A stretch of DNA of 64,000 nucleotides from an uncultured Eubacteriales bacterium (GCA_949422855.1 CASPLG010000002.1:1-64000); one strand, 5' to 3'. Shown: positions 36,822 to 47,137, counted from the stretch's first letter. Program-made: numbers and translations. The notes: a model not told the origin generated them from the sequence alone.

Positions 36822-36957
36822 AATGTATCCACCCTTTTTAATAAAATGACTTGATAATTCCGGTGCATTCTCTCTTAAAATTACTAAAAATTACTTCCCC
36901 ATTTCTAAAATGCCAAACACGATTTTACAACTTTCTATGTTTAATCCCTAAAATTCA

Positions 36958-37860
36958 CTAACTGTTGTAAATACTGTCTCTGGATTTTGACCTTAAAATA
37001 TCACTTTGTTCGCTTTGACCAAAAAAACTCCATCGCTTTTGATGGCTATTCGAAAATGAACAGGATTTACGAAAAATTACGGATAGAGTCGCTTCCATAG
37101 CTGCATTTTTAGGTTCAAACGAAGCATCTTCATTTGTAAATTCCGGCACGGGTTCATACATAACCTCTCTAGAAATAATCCTCATTCCAGATTGAGCCTC
37201 AAAAAACGAACCATCGCTGTCTTGCAGTACAGGTTTGAATATGAAGCGGTTCAAAGCAGAAACCGGGAAACATGTCTCACCAAATATGAACCGCCTGGGA
37301 GTTCCCTCTCTGTCCCAAGCCTGTTTTAGACGTCTTACTTCTTTGCTGAAAAGGCAACTGGGCTTGTTATACCTCTCTAACTCATCTTTGTAGCACTCAA
37401 GCTCATTTTCATATACACTGTATATCTCTTTAACCGAAACGTGGCTAAATAAGGTATCTATAAATTCTCGGTCTATTGGGTCATCAAGATTTAGTATGAT
37501 ATTATTCTCCGCCAAAATGTTCCTCGCTGCAACTTCAATAGCCTGATAATTATCAGCATAATTATCAGCTACCGCAGATGCCGAATATGGATTATCCCCT
37601 ATATCATATAGTTTGCGTACGAGCCCCCGTTTGAGCGGTATAGTATAAGACCTAACCTTAGCGTGCCTCTCCTCTAGCTTATCAAATCTCTCTGCCCACT
37701 GAACAATATCCTCTAACAAATCTTTATTTTTAATCTGATTGCGCTGCTCCTCCGGTATTCCAAAAGCACTGGAGCTTTTAAATAAAAAACATCCCGCCAA
37801 CATAAATGCCGGTACACAAACTGCCAACTTACAGAGAAATTTGAATCTCACAAAAAACAC
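36958..37860 (-). CDS. Hypothetical lipoprotein (300 aa)
   Basis: The hydrophobic leader ends in the lipobox LAGC (about residue 24), so it is probably a lipid-anchored or secreted protein. The rest is helical with no recognised domain, and contains many Glu/Arg and a repeated ELECYKDELERY segment. GTG 37860 or the GTG three codons on are both possible starts behind AAAGGTG. It is a single gene upstream of the divergent rpsT. Confidence 0.55.
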   Translation of the reverse strand: MFFVRFKFLCKLAVCVPAFMLAGCFLFKSSSAFGIPEEQRNQIKNKDLLEDIVQWAERFDKLEERHAKVRSYTIPLKRGLVRKLYDIGDNPYSASAVADNYADNYQAIEVAARNILAENNIILNLDDPIDREFIDTLFSHVSVKEIYSVYENELECYKDELERYNKPSCLFSKEVRRLKQAWDREGTPRRFIFGETCFPVSALNRFIFKPVLQDSDGSFFEAQSGMRIISREVMYEPVPEFTNEDASFEPKNAAMEATLSVIFRKSCSFSNSHQKRWSFFGQSEQSDILRSKSRDSIYNS

Positions 37861-38137
37861 TCACCTTTATAATAATTTTCGCTAAATTTTAGCATTGCAG
37901 TTATTATAACAGTGCCCGGCATAAAAATCAACATAATTTCAATGCTGCTATTGCACTGCGCACGGTTGTATATACCCCCATATCTGTTCAGTCACGGACA
38001 AATAAAATGGCAAAATAAATTTTTAGTATTGACTTAGTGGAAATTTTGTGGTAGTTTATATAGTAGACTGTTGGTAGATTATCTCGTTTGATTTGGGTAG
38101 TTACTTAAAATATTTATTGATAAAAGGAGAGATTGTT

Positions 38138-38389
38138 TTGGCAAATATCAAGTCAGCTAAAAAAAGAATTATTGTTAACAAGAAAAATGAACTGAGAAAT
38201 AAAATGTTTAAATCCATGCTGAAAACCAGCATTCGCAAAATCGAAAGCACTGAGGGAAAAGATAAAGAATATGCAGTTAAGTTGGCGCTTAAGTACTTGG
38301 ACAGGGCTGTAAGTAAGAAAATTTTAAAGAGAAATACTGCAGACAGAAAAAAGTCCCTCTTAATGAAAAGGTACAACCAGGCGGTATAA
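38138..38389 (+). CDS. rpsT: 30S ribosomal protein S20
   Basis: The protein starts LANIKSAKKRI from TTG 38138 behind AAAGGAGAG, and has 83 residues rich in Lys and Arg with the S20 pattern DRAVSKKILKRNTADRKKS. The upstream in-frame ATG would add a non-conserved leader. It stands alone with its own terminator. Confidence 0.95.
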   Translation: MANIKSAKKRIIVNKKNELRNKMFKSMLKTSIRKIESTEGKDKEYAVKLALKYLDRAVSKKILKRNTADRKKSLLMKRYNQAV

Positions 38390-38410
38390 TAATATTAACC
38401 ATATGAGTAT

Positions 38411-38447
38411 CTCCCCAAAGCTTCGGCCTATTTGGGGAGTGTTTTGT
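38411..38447 (+). terminator. Terminator of rpsT
   Basis: A 9-bp perfect stem CTCCCCAAA with TTTGGGGAG is followed by TGTTTTG. Confidence 0.8.
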
Positions 38448-38564
38448 TGCCTATTAAAATTAATCTTTTGACAGTGATATTCATAGTAGAATAACCCGAA
38501 AACAAGAGAGAACTACTTTGCAAAATAATGAAGTTTACAGCAATTGGAGCATTGATTCCTACGT

Positions 38565-38600
38565 ACCTAAAATACAGACTTAATTTTTGTATTTTTAGGT
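38565..38600. repeat. Inverted repeat upstream of arcC
   Basis: ACCTAAAATACA pairs with TGTATTTTTAGGT with one extra T, around an 11-base spacer. It could be an operator or a stem-loop. It lies about 165 bases before the arcC start; the rest of 38448-38763 is AT-rich with no gene. Confidence 0.4.
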
Positions 38601-38763
38601 TATTTCACTATATCCAACAGCAGAGATTGTGTTAAAAATAGCCAATAAAAAATTCCTAGTAATGCTTAGTTTTTATAAAGCGCTGAATAATTGTACAAAT
38701 ATGTAGAATAATATCAGTATTATTTTATAAAACATAAACATCGACAAAGGAATGGTGATAATA

Positions 38764-39705
38764 ATGAGTTCAAGAGCTGTAATAGCGTTGGGTGGGAATG
38801 CCCTGGGAAATACCCCCGACGAACAAATGAAAAAGATAGAAAAAGCTGCCCCTCATATAGCAGAATTGATTTCACAAGGTTATGAAATTGTAGTGACTCA
38901 TGGAAATGGACCTCAAGTAGGAATGATAAATCTAGCTTTTGATGAAAGTTCAAAGTCAAATGACAAAATATCAAATATGGATTTGCCTGAATGCAGTGCA
39001 ATGAGCCAAGGTTATATTGGTTATCATATGCAAAATAAAATACAGGTCGAAATGCACAAGCACGGCATAGACCAACAAACCGCCGCCATAATAACTCAGA
39101 TGGAGGTGGACAAGGATGACCCTGCATTTTTAAATCCGACTAAACCAATAGGCTCCTATTATACAAAGAGCCAGGCCGAAAAAATTGCCGAAAATGACCC
39201 TCTTTTTACTTACAAGGAGGATTCGGGTCGCGGTTACAGACGAACTGTAGCATCACCGAAACCAGTGGATATTGTAGAAAAGGACGTTATATTAAATCTC
39301 CTTAAAAATAACTTCGTGGTAATCGCTTGCGGTGGAGGCGGAATTCCCGTAGTCAAATCAGGCGACAAATACGAAGGCGTAGACGCAGTAATCGATAAGG
39401 ACCTAGCAGCAGCAAAACTCGCCGAACTCATCGACGCAGACTATCTGATGGTGCTGACTGCGGTCGATAAAGTATGCTTGAATTTCAATAAAGAAAATCA
39501 AAAAGAGGTCGACATTATGACGGCTGATGAAGCGGAAAAATATTGTGCCGAGGGTCAATTTGCCCCGGGAAGTATGCTGCCTAAAGTCCAGGCAGCCGTG
39601 GAATTCGTAAAAAGCGGAGAAAATAAAAAGTCATTAATATGCTCTCTAGACAAAGTGGAATTCGCAATAAAGGGAGAAACCGGAACTACTATCACCGGCA
39701 ACTAA
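38764..39705 (+). CDS. arcC: Carbamate kinase
   Basis: It makes ATP from carbamoyl phosphate in the arginine deiminase or purine-degradation pathways. Its 313 residues show VIALGGNALG, THGNGPQVG, VVIACGGGGIPV and VIDKDLAAAKLA. ATG 38764 is preferred to the one four codons earlier because of spacing to the ribosome site. No arcA or arcB gene is nearby. Confidence 0.93.
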   Translation: MSSRAVIALGGNALGNTPDEQMKKIEKAAPHIAELISQGYEIVVTHGNGPQVGMINLAFDESSKSNDKISNMDLPECSAMSQGYIGYHMQNKIQVEMHKHGIDQQTAAIITQMEVDKDDPAFLNPTKPIGSYYTKSQAEKIAENDPLFTYKEDSGRGYRRTVASPKPVDIVEKDVILNLLKNNFVVIACGGGGIPVVKSGDKYEGVDAVIDKDLAAAKLAELIDADYLMVLTAVDKVCLNFNKENQKEVDIMTADEAEKYCAEGQFAPGSMLPKVQAAVEFVKSGENKKSLICSLDKVEFAIKGETGTTITGN

Positions 39706-39854
39706 GTTTCGGGGTATATAATCAATCTATCAAGCTATAAAACAGTGCCGCAGCTAACCACAAAATACTCAGCTATCTGAAAAAAGTGGTTTTTGCCTGC
39801 GGTACCGCAAATTTAAATCTTACTCTCGAAATTTATTACACCAATTCGACTCAT

Positions 39855-40601
39855 TTACCAGGGGTAGAACATATATGTTCTGCAGTGTACAGCCTTTTTA
39901 CCATAATTGTCCCCTATAAATAGCCCTACCTTTCTGCCTGCACCGGAACTGCGATTGCTAAACAAACAAACTTCACAGTCTCTTACTTTTCCCTTAGGGG
40001 CATTATATCCTGCAATTCCGCCCACGAAATCTGTTAATGCAAAGAGTTGTGCCGCACTGCTGCAGTGCTCAACCCAACCGGCATTACATGCAACTAATCC
40101 TCCGACATTGCCGTAGCCAGTGAATCTACAGCTCGACGCAACATTTAAATTTCGCACGACCCCGTAATCTCCAAGGTAACCCACTACACTTATGCCATAA
40201 TATCCCGGGTAATTTAATGTTAAATTTCTTATCCAATGTCCATTCCCGTTTATCGTTCCCTGGAAACACGTACAATAAGTCCCTATAGGCACAAACTCCG
40301 TGTTACTAAAATCTATATCATTAACTATTTCTATCGTACAGCCCTGGAAGGTCCACCTTTGAGTTGACACCATATAGGAAACCCAGTTAAGTTCACGGGC
40401 ATTTCTTATAGGATACTTGTATCCCACCGGGGAAACTGCAGCACATGTTGCGTCCGGATACAGATAATTTTGTATATACACATTGGTAGTTTGCTTATCG
40501 GGAGTACCCTGATAACAGAATGCAGCCGAAACGCCCTGAGCAAAACACGCAAACCCAAACATCCCGAAGCCCAGCAGACCGGATAAAAACCTTTTGTTCA
40601 T
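39855..40601 (-). CDS. Secreted GLUG-motif repeat protein
   Basis: A signal peptide (residues 1-26, MNKRFLSGLLGFGMFGFACF with cleavage near VSA) leads to a 220-residue Cys-rich secreted domain. It contains GLUG-type repeats: VGGLVACNAG and VGGIAGYNAP, and TINGNGHWIRNLTL as a beta-helix turn. GLUG proteins are surface or adhesion-related. The start at ATG 40601 follows GGGAG. It has a perfect promoter. Confidence 0.7.
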   Translation of the reverse strand: MNKRFLSGLLGFGMFGFACFAQGVSAAFCYQGTPDKQTTNVYIQNYLYPDATCAAVSPVGYKYPIRNARELNWVSYMVSTQRWTFQGCTIEIVNDIDFSNTEFVPIGTYCTCFQGTINGNGHWIRNLTLNYPGYYGISVVGYLGDYGVVRNLNVASSCRFTGYGNVGGLVACNAGWVEHCSSAAQLFALTDFVGGIAGYNAPKGKVRDCEVCLFSNRSSGAGRKVGLFIGDNYGKKAVHCRTYMFYPW

Positions 40602-40635
40602 GAAAAAGATCACTCCCATTGATAATACTAATTTT

Positions 40636-40664
40636 ATTATACCACAATATATATTCAATGTCAA
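40636..40664 (-). promoter_or_regulatory. Consensus promoter of the GLUG-protein gene
   Basis: A perfect TTGACA and a perfect TATAAT on the minus strand are exactly 17 bases apart, about 35 bases before the start codon. This is the best sigma-A match in the window. Confidence 0.8.
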
Positions 40665-40845
40665 TTAATTTGGTAGGTGAGACCAAAAATCAATCTTCGC
40701 GGTAAATTGCCCAAAATTTTCTCGCCGTTAGAGTTAGTATTATGCTAACCGCCTGAAATTTTGACAGATATTATATAACTCCATAATCGTTCAGAGAGGG
40801 TCGGCAGCTTCCTATTGCGAAAATAAATTTTAAGTTTATAATAAT

Positions 40846-41718
40846 TTATCTTTCAGTTCCTTGAAAGAATATCGCTAAAGTTCCGGGGCCCGCATGTGAG
40901 CCTATTACCGGCCCTATCATATTTAAAAGCACATTTTTCACCCCGTATTTATTCCTAACTATATCAGCAGCTCTTTGTGCCTCTTCTTCGCAGTCCCCGT
41001 GGCTGATAAAAATTTCTTGATTTTCTAAATCCAGTCCCGTTTTTCCCAGCTTTTCAATGAGTATGTCAACAGATTTTTTGCGTCCTCTGGCCTTGCTCAC
41101 AAGAACAAGTTTTCCGGCATTATCAACATGCAAAATAGGTTTTATACTCAGCATACTGCCAAACAACGCAGATGCAGCAGAAACTCTTCCCCCTCGGTGA
41201 AGATGGTATAAATCATCAACGGTAAACCAGTGGCAGATATTTTTCTTCTTATTTTCCAACCACTTACCCAAACTTTCTATATCAGTGCCCTTGCGTTTTT
41301 CCTTCACAGCCAAGTAAACAAGCAATCCCTCTCCAAGCGAAGCACATAGCGAATCCACAATTATGATTTTTCTATCCGGGTACTGATGTTTAAGTTCATC
41401 AGATGCAATTACCGCAGATGAGTATGTCCCGCTAAGCCCGGAAGAAAACGCTATATATAAAATATCCATTCCATTATCAAGATGCCTTTTAAAAACTTTT
41501 ATAAAATCGTCAGGGTTTATCTGGGACGTTACGGAAGCTTCTCCGCTGCGCAGCCGTTTATAAAATTCTTTGATTTCCATGTCACGTCCATCGGCATAAT
41601 CTCCATAGGTCTTCCCCGCAATGGTGAATTTTAGGGGCAAAACTTCAATCTCAAGCTGATTTATCATGTCACTGCTAAAGTCAGTCGTAGAATCTGTAAT
41701 TATTACATAGCTACTCAT
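40846..41718 (-). CDS. DegV-family fatty-acid-binding protein
   Basis: A 290-residue DegV protein: ITDSTTDFS at the start, SGLSGTYSSA and CHWFTVDDLYHLHRGGRVS. DegV (FakB-like) proteins hold a fatty acid, some presenting it to FakA kinase. No fakA gene is adjacent. Confidence 0.92.
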   Translation of the reverse strand: MSSYVIITDSTTDFSSDMINQLEIEVLPLKFTIAGKTYGDYADGRDMEIKEFYKRLRSGEASVTSQINPDDFIKVFKRHLDNGMDILYIAFSSGLSGTYSSAVIASDELKHQYPDRKIIIVDSLCASLGEGLLVYLAVKEKRKGTDIESLGKWLENKKKNICHWFTVDDLYHLHRGGRVSAASALFGSMLSIKPILHVDNAGKLVLVSKARGRKKSVDILIEKLGKTGLDLENQEIFISHGDCEEEAQRAADIVRNKYGVKNVLLNMIGPVIGSHAGPGTLAIFFQGTER

Positions 41719-41938
41719 ATATGCACCTCAGAAAGTTAAAATCTTGCTTTCTACTATATCATAAAATTAAATATATAATCAATACTCCAAAAAATATGAG
41801 AGTGCCATAAACGAGAATAGAGTTCTTACCTATAGGTTGGTAAGGATAAATTTCACCAAAACTTATTTAAATTTATACCATCGAAACCAAAAAATTAATC
41901 TTGCTTTATATCTTCCCAAGCAAATTCGGAGGTGACAT

Positions 41939-42007
41939 TTGTATAATTTTAATCTTCTCTATCTTTCAGTGAGAACTCTCAAAGAGGATATAATGTTAGG
42001 GAATTAG
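41939..42007 (+). CDS. Possible 22-residue open reading frame before rlmN
   Basis: TTG start behind GGAGGTGAC, then 22 codons ending SVRTLKEDIMLGN. It lies about 200 bases upstream of rlmN. It may be a chance frame or a short peptide. Confidence 0.25.
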   Translation: MYNFNLLYLSVRTLKEDIMLGN

Positions 42008-42125
42008 TGAAACCCAGTGATTGTTTTAGCGTAAAATATCTTAAAATAGCAATTTAAAAGAACCCGTTTTTTTCTTTGGTTGTTGTATATCCACGCAAGT
42101 GGCACTGGTAGGCCTGACCGCAAAC

Positions 42126-42152
42126 TTGACATAATTTTGAGTTTATTATAAT
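42126..42152 (+). promoter_or_regulatory. Probable promoter of the rlmN-kinase operon
   Basis: TTGACA (42126) is followed by TATAAT after 15 bases, or by TAATGT after 17. The short spacer makes the -10 choice uncertain. The gap 41719-42125 shows only a weak small frame. Confidence 0.5.
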
Positions 42153-42204
42153 GTATAGTGTAATGTAAAACTAAGATTCTATTTTGTGGGAGGGAATCTT
42201 TTTA

Positions 42205-43245
42205 GTGGCACTGAAAGACATTAAATCTATGACATTATCTGAACTATGCGCGGACTTCACGGACAACAGTATAGAAAAATACCGTGCAAAACAGGTTTAT
42301 GAGTGGATTAAAAAGGGAGTCTCGTCCTTTGATGAAATGACGAATATTTCACTTACCATGAGAGAAGTCCTAAAACGCAAGTATATTTTTTATGATGTGC
42401 AAATTGAAAAGAAACTCGTCTCCCGCAAAGATGGTACGGTCAAGTATTTATTCGGACTGTTCGATGGAGGGTTTATAGAATCTGTTCTCATGAAATATAA
42501 GTATGGGTATTGTGTTTGTATATCTACACAGGTCGGCTGCAAAATGGGATGCGTGTTTTGTGCTACGGGAAAAGATAGATTTTTAAGGAATTTATATCCC
42601 TCAGAAATGATTTCTCAGATTCAGAAAATACAAAATGACAATAATATAAAAGTTTCTCGTGTGGTAATGATGGGTATGGGCGAACCCCTCGATAATTATG
42701 ATAATTCGCTTCGGTTCTTAAAATTGGTTTCGTCGGAGGATGGGCTTAATATCGGTATGAGACATATTTCCCTATCAACTTGCGGCGTGGTTGATAAAAT
42801 TTACTTATTGGCACGGGAAAAATTACAGCTTACACTCTCAGTCTCGCTCCATGCACCTAATGATGAATTAAGGAATAAAATCATGCCTATTAACAGAAAA
42901 TGGAGTATAGGTGATATTATAAAAGCATGCAGATATTATGCCGAAAATACCGGACGCAGAATATCATTTGAGTATGCGATGATCGATGGGCTGAATGACA
43001 AAAAAGAAAATGCCCTTGAGCTCTCCAGACTGCTTAAAGGAATTTTGTGCCATGTTAACCTTATCCCTGTAAACAGTATAGATGAGAGCAGTTTTAAAAA
43101 AAGTACAACCAATAAAATCAGAGAGTTTTGTGATGTTTTGATTGACAACGGCGTCAATACAACTATTCGAAGAACCCTGGGCCCCGACATAAATGCTTCA
43201 TGTGGGCAGTTAAGACAGAGAATAATGGTCGAAAAGGAGCAGTAA
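42205..43245 (+). CDS. rlmN: 23S rRNA (adenine2503-C2)-methyltransferase
   Basis: A radical-SAM methylase for A2503 of 23S rRNA and A37 of some tRNAs. The cluster motif CKMGCVFC (GCKMGCVFCATG) binds Fe-S, GMGEPLDN binds SAM, and the essential late Cys is in NASCGQLR. GTG 42205 (346 aa) has GGGAGG upstream. It begins an operon with the phosphatase and kinases, a common clostridial order. Confidence 0.94.
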   Translation: MALKDIKSMTLSELCADFTDNSIEKYRAKQVYEWIKKGVSSFDEMTNISLTMREVLKRKYIFYDVQIEKKLVSRKDGTVKYLFGLFDGGFIESVLMKYKYGYCVCISTQVGCKMGCVFCATGKDRFLRNLYPSEMISQIQKIQNDNNIKVSRVVMMGMGEPLDNYDNSLRFLKLVSSEDGLNIGMRHISLSTCGVVDKIYLLAREKLQLTLSVSLHAPNDELRNKIMPINRKWSIGDIIKACRYYAENTGRRISFEYAMIDGLNDKKENALELSRLLKGILCHVNLIPVNSIDESSFKKSTTNKIREFCDVLIDNGVNTTIRRTLGPDINASCGQLRQRIMVEKEQ

Positions 43246-43247
43246 GA

Positions 43248-43973
43248 ATGGATGTGTACGGTAAAAGCGATATCGGAACCGTTAGAAGTGCTAATCAGGA
43301 CGATATAAAATATAGAAAGATAAATGACCAAGTATTATGGGTGGTCGTGTGCGATGGAATGGGCGGCGTGAGCGGCGGAGAAATAGCCAGCTCCATTGCG
43401 GTGGACGAAATCTCAAATGAATTTGACGACAAACTTCAAACATCAAATCTCGAAACGGATATTAAATCTATTATGATTCTCGCCATAAGCAACGCTAATC
43501 GGAAAATCCGGGAGGCTGCGCAGGAAGATCCGCAATATAAAAATATGGGCACGACGGTGGTTGCCTTGGTTTTGGAGGGCAGAACCGCTCATATAGTGAG
43601 TTTGGGAGACAGCAGGGCTTATGTCATTGACAACTCCGGGATAAATCAAATCACAGTTGACCACTCCGTAGTACAAGAACTGGTGGACAAAGGCGAAATA
43701 ACAAAAACCGAAGCTGTATCTTATCCTCAAAGAAATATAATTACAAAAGCACTCGGGACAAACCCTGATGCTGAACCGGATTATATAGATTATCATCTGC
43801 GCAGCGGAGAAAGTATATTAATGTGTACTGACGGTCTTACAAATGAACTCTCAGATGAGGAAATACACAGTATAGTAATATCAAATATCCCGTGCGAAAT
43901 CCCGGACAAACTGATTGAAGAAGCCAATAACCGACGGGGAGCAGATAATATAACCGCAGCCTTTATAATCTAG
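43248..43973 (+). CDS. prpC: PP2C-type Ser/Thr phosphatase (PrpC/Stp)
   Basis: It reverses phosphorylation by the PASTA kinase. Its 241 residues include the metal-binding VVCDGMGG, the GTTVVALV and SLGDSRAYV blocks, CTDGLTNEL and RGADNITAAFI. ATG 43248 has AAAGGAG upstream and lies 2 bases past the rlmN stop. Confidence 0.94.
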   Translation: MDVYGKSDIGTVRSANQDDIKYRKINDQVLWVVVCDGMGGVSGGEIASSIAVDEISNEFDDKLQTSNLETDIKSIMILAISNANRKIREAAQEDPQYKNMGTTVVALVLEGRTAHIVSLGDSRAYVIDNSGINQITVDHSVVQELVDKGEITKTEAVSYPQRNIITKALGTNPDAEPDYIDYHLRSGESILMCTDGLTNELSDEEIHSIVISNIPCEIPDKLIEEANNRRGADNITAAFII

Positions 43974-43992
43974 CATGAAAGGGGTGATTCGG

Positions 43993-44880
43993 GTGCTTCT
44001 AGACGAAAAAAAAGTAAAAAATTTTGATGACCATAGAGGAATGATTTTAGATTCCAGATATGAAATATATGAGTATCTGGGTAAGGGTGCAACGGCGCTT
44101 GTATATCTGGCAAGAGATTTAGCCCGGGACAGATGGGTTGCCGTGAAAATTCTTCGCTCCAAGTGTATGCCCAAAGGTAAACAAATAGATGCTGAAAAAA
44201 ATCAAAAATATATTTTAAGGTTCAAAAATGAGGCTCAGGCTATAGGGCTTATCGACCACGAGAGAATCGTGAAAATAGAGAAAATTAAATTAGATACACA
44301 AATCCCTTATATAGTGTCTGAATATGTAAATGGTCCTAATCTGATGGGGTACATCGAATATAAAAAGCAAATCGATATACACTACTGCGTAAAATATATA
44401 AAACAGATTCTCGAAGGGCTGTCATATCTGCATAAAAAAGGGGTTATACATAAGGATATCCGTCCGCAAAATATCCTTTTGTCTGACCGTGACAATATAA
44501 AAATTTTGGACCTGGGGGTTTCCGACTTTCCGGGCAATGAACCTTTATCTCCATTTTACAGAGATATGGGTGATGTACGCTATTTATCTCCCGAAATAAT
44601 CAACGGGGAGGATTATGACCACAGAATAGATATATACTCCGTGGGGATATTGTTTTACAGACTCCTTGCAAATAAACTCCCCTTTGATTCACACCGAAGT
44701 GTAGCCATAACTCTTATGCACAGGAAAAAAGAGCCTAAATCACTCACAGGGATAAATCCCGATGTCCCCGAAGGACTGGAAAGGATAGTATTAAAAGCAA
44801 TGGAAAAAAAGCCCGAAAATCGATACCGTACTGCGGACGACATGATTGAGGCAATAAATAACTATCAAAACGCACAGTAA
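43993..44880 (+). CDS. Ser/Thr protein kinase without sensor domain
   Basis: A 295-residue kinase domain only: Gly-loop LGKGATALVYLA, Lys in VAVKIL, catalytic loop HKDIRPQN (HKD instead of HRD) and LDLGVSD instead of DFG. The lack of HRD Arg and the changed DFG suggest altered or weak activity, but the catalytic Asp and Lys are present. GTG 43993 is chosen from spacing to AAAGGGG. It lies between prpC and the PASTA kinase. Confidence 0.8.
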   Translation: MLLDEKKVKNFDDHRGMILDSRYEIYEYLGKGATALVYLARDLARDRWVAVKILRSKCMPKGKQIDAEKNQKYILRFKNEAQAIGLIDHERIVKIEKIKLDTQIPYIVSEYVNGPNLMGYIEYKKQIDIHYCVKYIKQILEGLSYLHKKGVIHKDIRPQNILLSDRDNIKILDLGVSDFPGNEPLSPFYRDMGDVRYLSPEIINGEDYDHRIDIYSVGILFYRLLANKLPFDSHRSVAITLMHRKKEPKSLTGINPDVPEGLERIVLKAMEKKPENRYRTADDMIEAINNYQNAQ

Positions 44881-44901
44881 AATGCTAAAGGAGCGAATGT
44901 T

Positions 44902-46983
44902 TTGGATAAGTATACCGGGAAAAGACTCGATTCAAGATATGAAATACACGAACTTATAGGCGTCGGAGGAATGGCTGTTGTCTATAAGGCTTATGACATA
45001 GAAGAGGACAAGATAGTTGCAATAAAGATACTTAAAGATGAGTATCTCGGCAACAAAGAGTTTATTAAAAGTTTTAAAAATGAGTCTAAAGCTATTGCGG
45101 TTCTCTCGCATCCTAATATCGTCAAGGTGTATGATGTGAGCTTCGGAACCAAAATGCAATACATCGTTATGGAGTATATTGACGGTATAACGCTTAAAGA
45201 GTATATCGCCAGACAAAAAGAAATAAAATATAATGAAGCTGTACATTTTATCGGACAGATTCTCTGTGCATTAAAACACGCCCACAATAAGGGAATTATC
45301 CACAGAGATATAAAACCTCAGAATATTATGCTCCTTAAGGATGGAAATATAAAAGTAACAGATTTTGGAATAGCCAGGTTCTGTACAAATGAAACTCAGA
45401 CTATGCTCGATAGAGCAATAGGTTCCGTGCATTATATAGCTCCCGAACAGGCTCGTGGCGGTATAACAGATGAAAAGGCTGATATTTATTCTGTCGGGGT
45501 CATGCTGTATGAAATGCTTACAGGCAAACTCCCCTTTGAGGCGGATAATGTTGTATCCGTGGCCATAATGCAGATGCAGACAAAACCTAAGCCTCCCAGA
45601 GAAATAAATCCGGATATACCTATCGGTCTCGAAGAAATTACCCTCCATGCAATGGAAAAAAATCCCATCAAGAGATATCAGTCAGCAGACTCTATGCTCC
45701 AGGATATCGAAAAGTTTCAGGAAAACCCCAATATAAAATTTGGATATAAGTGCTTTGTCGACGATAACCCTACAAAATATATAGAGGCAGTGGGGAAAAA
45801 TAAAACATCCGTGAACCCTTATGGAGATAATTTCGACTACTCAGAAAACGAAAAGAAAAAAAAGTCCCGTACTGTGGTTATAATGGGGGGAATTGCTTCT
45901 GCTGTAGTCCTCTTTGCACTGGTCTTTATATTGATAACTGTATTTAATTCGTGCGGCAGAAAACCTGCCAAGGATGTCGAAGTGCCTAATTTTATAGGGA
46001 TGAAGCTCTCTGATGTTCAGAATAACCCACAATATAAGTTCGTCTTTAAAGTCGAGTCTGTTTATGATTCTAACAAGCCTGAGGGATTAATCATAGACCA
46101 AGACCCTGAACCCAGCACAAAAAAAGTCAAGGAAGGTGGAACTATCCTACTAAAAGTAAACAGTTCGGGAGTGCTTGTTACTGTCCCGGCGCTAAAAGGT
46201 GCTACGGAAGAGATTGCTAAAGCGAGACTTTCTAATTCAGGGCTTAAAAGCGAGACCCTGATGGTTGTAGACGATGAGACCGCTGCGGGAATTGTAAGAG
46301 GGTCTGACCCACAAGAAGGAAGCAAGGTTACAGCAGATTCAACCGTCAGAATATACGTAAGTAAAGGCCCTGCGGCGCAGAAAATTAACGTGCCTGATGT
46401 GATAAACAAGTCTCTGGCCGCCGCAAAAAACGATTTGGAATCCGCAGGGTTAAAGGTTTCTGAAAATATATCCTATGAGGAAAGTGAAAAGGCAAAAGAT
46501 ATTGTTATATCCACTGACCCGCTGCCCGGCGTACCGGTCGATAGTGGAAGCCCCATTAGAATTACAGTGAGCTCCGGAGCGAAAAAAGAACGCACCATAG
46601 ACATAAGCGTGGATTTACCTACGGCAGTCAAAAGGAGCGTAAGGATAGATGCATATATAGACGGGGCTCCCAACAAATCTGAGGAGCTGGTCCCGGCATA
46701 TGGTGCGTCCTATGTTGTGTCGGTTAAGGGCAGTTCAGGTAAAAAAACCGTCACCATCGTTATTGAAGAGCAGAAGTATCGTGTTTATGAGGTGGATTTC
46801 GATGCTTCGACAAATAATGTGAGAAAAATTGAGGCTAACCCTTTTAAAAGCAATAATTCGTCAAGGGAAAACCCTCAAACCGAAAACGACGCTCAGAATA
46901 ATAACGAAACAGAAGACGAAAATCAAATATATGCAAATTCTACCATTTCCGCGTTCAACCACGCACGAAACAAAACAAACTAA
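44902..46983 (+). CDS. prkC: PASTA-domain Ser/Thr kinase (PrkC/StkP type)
   Basis: The membrane kinase that senses peptidoglycan and controls growth, division and germination. Kinase domain residues 1-270 (IGVGGMAVVYKA, AIKIL, HRDIKPQN, TDFGIAR, GSVHYIAPEQ), one membrane helix at about 330-350, and three PASTA domains at about 355-560, then a beta-rich and Asn/Glu-rich tail. The start is TTG behind AAAGGAG. It may phosphorylate FtsW/FHA partners. Confidence 0.93.
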   Translation: MDKYTGKRLDSRYEIHELIGVGGMAVVYKAYDIEEDKIVAIKILKDEYLGNKEFIKSFKNESKAIAVLSHPNIVKVYDVSFGTKMQYIVMEYIDGITLKEYIARQKEIKYNEAVHFIGQILCALKHAHNKGIIHRDIKPQNIMLLKDGNIKVTDFGIARFCTNETQTMLDRAIGSVHYIAPEQARGGITDEKADIYSVGVMLYEMLTGKLPFEADNVVSVAIMQMQTKPKPPREINPDIPIGLEEITLHAMEKNPIKRYQSADSMLQDIEKFQENPNIKFGYKCFVDDNPTKYIEAVGKNKTSVNPYGDNFDYSENEKKKKSRTVVIMGGIASAVVLFALVFILITVFNSCGRKPAKDVEVPNFIGMKLSDVQNNPQYKFVFKVESVYDSNKPEGLIIDQDPEPSTKKVKEGGTILLKVNSSGVLVTVPALKGATEEIAKARLSNSGLKSETLMVVDDETAAGIVRGSDPQEGSKVTADSTVRIYVSKGPAAQKINVPDVINKSLAAAKNDLESAGLKVSENISYEESEKAKDIVISTDPLPGVPVDSGSPIRITVSSGAKKERTIDISVDLPTAVKRSVRIDAYIDGAPNKSEELVPAYGASYVVSVKGSSGKKTVTIVIEEQKYRVYEVDFDASTNNVRKIEANPFKSNNSSRENPQTENDAQNNNETEDENQIYANSTISAFNHARNKTN

Positions 46984-47137
46984 TTCTGTAAAATATGAAA
47001 ATCATGAATATTTATGTATACACAACCACATAAAATATCTTAAATTCGCCTTTATTTACTCTAAATTTTTATCATTTATGAGGTTAGAATAATTCTGTGG
47101 AGTAAATTTTTATGGCGAAATTTGATTATTTATTGCG

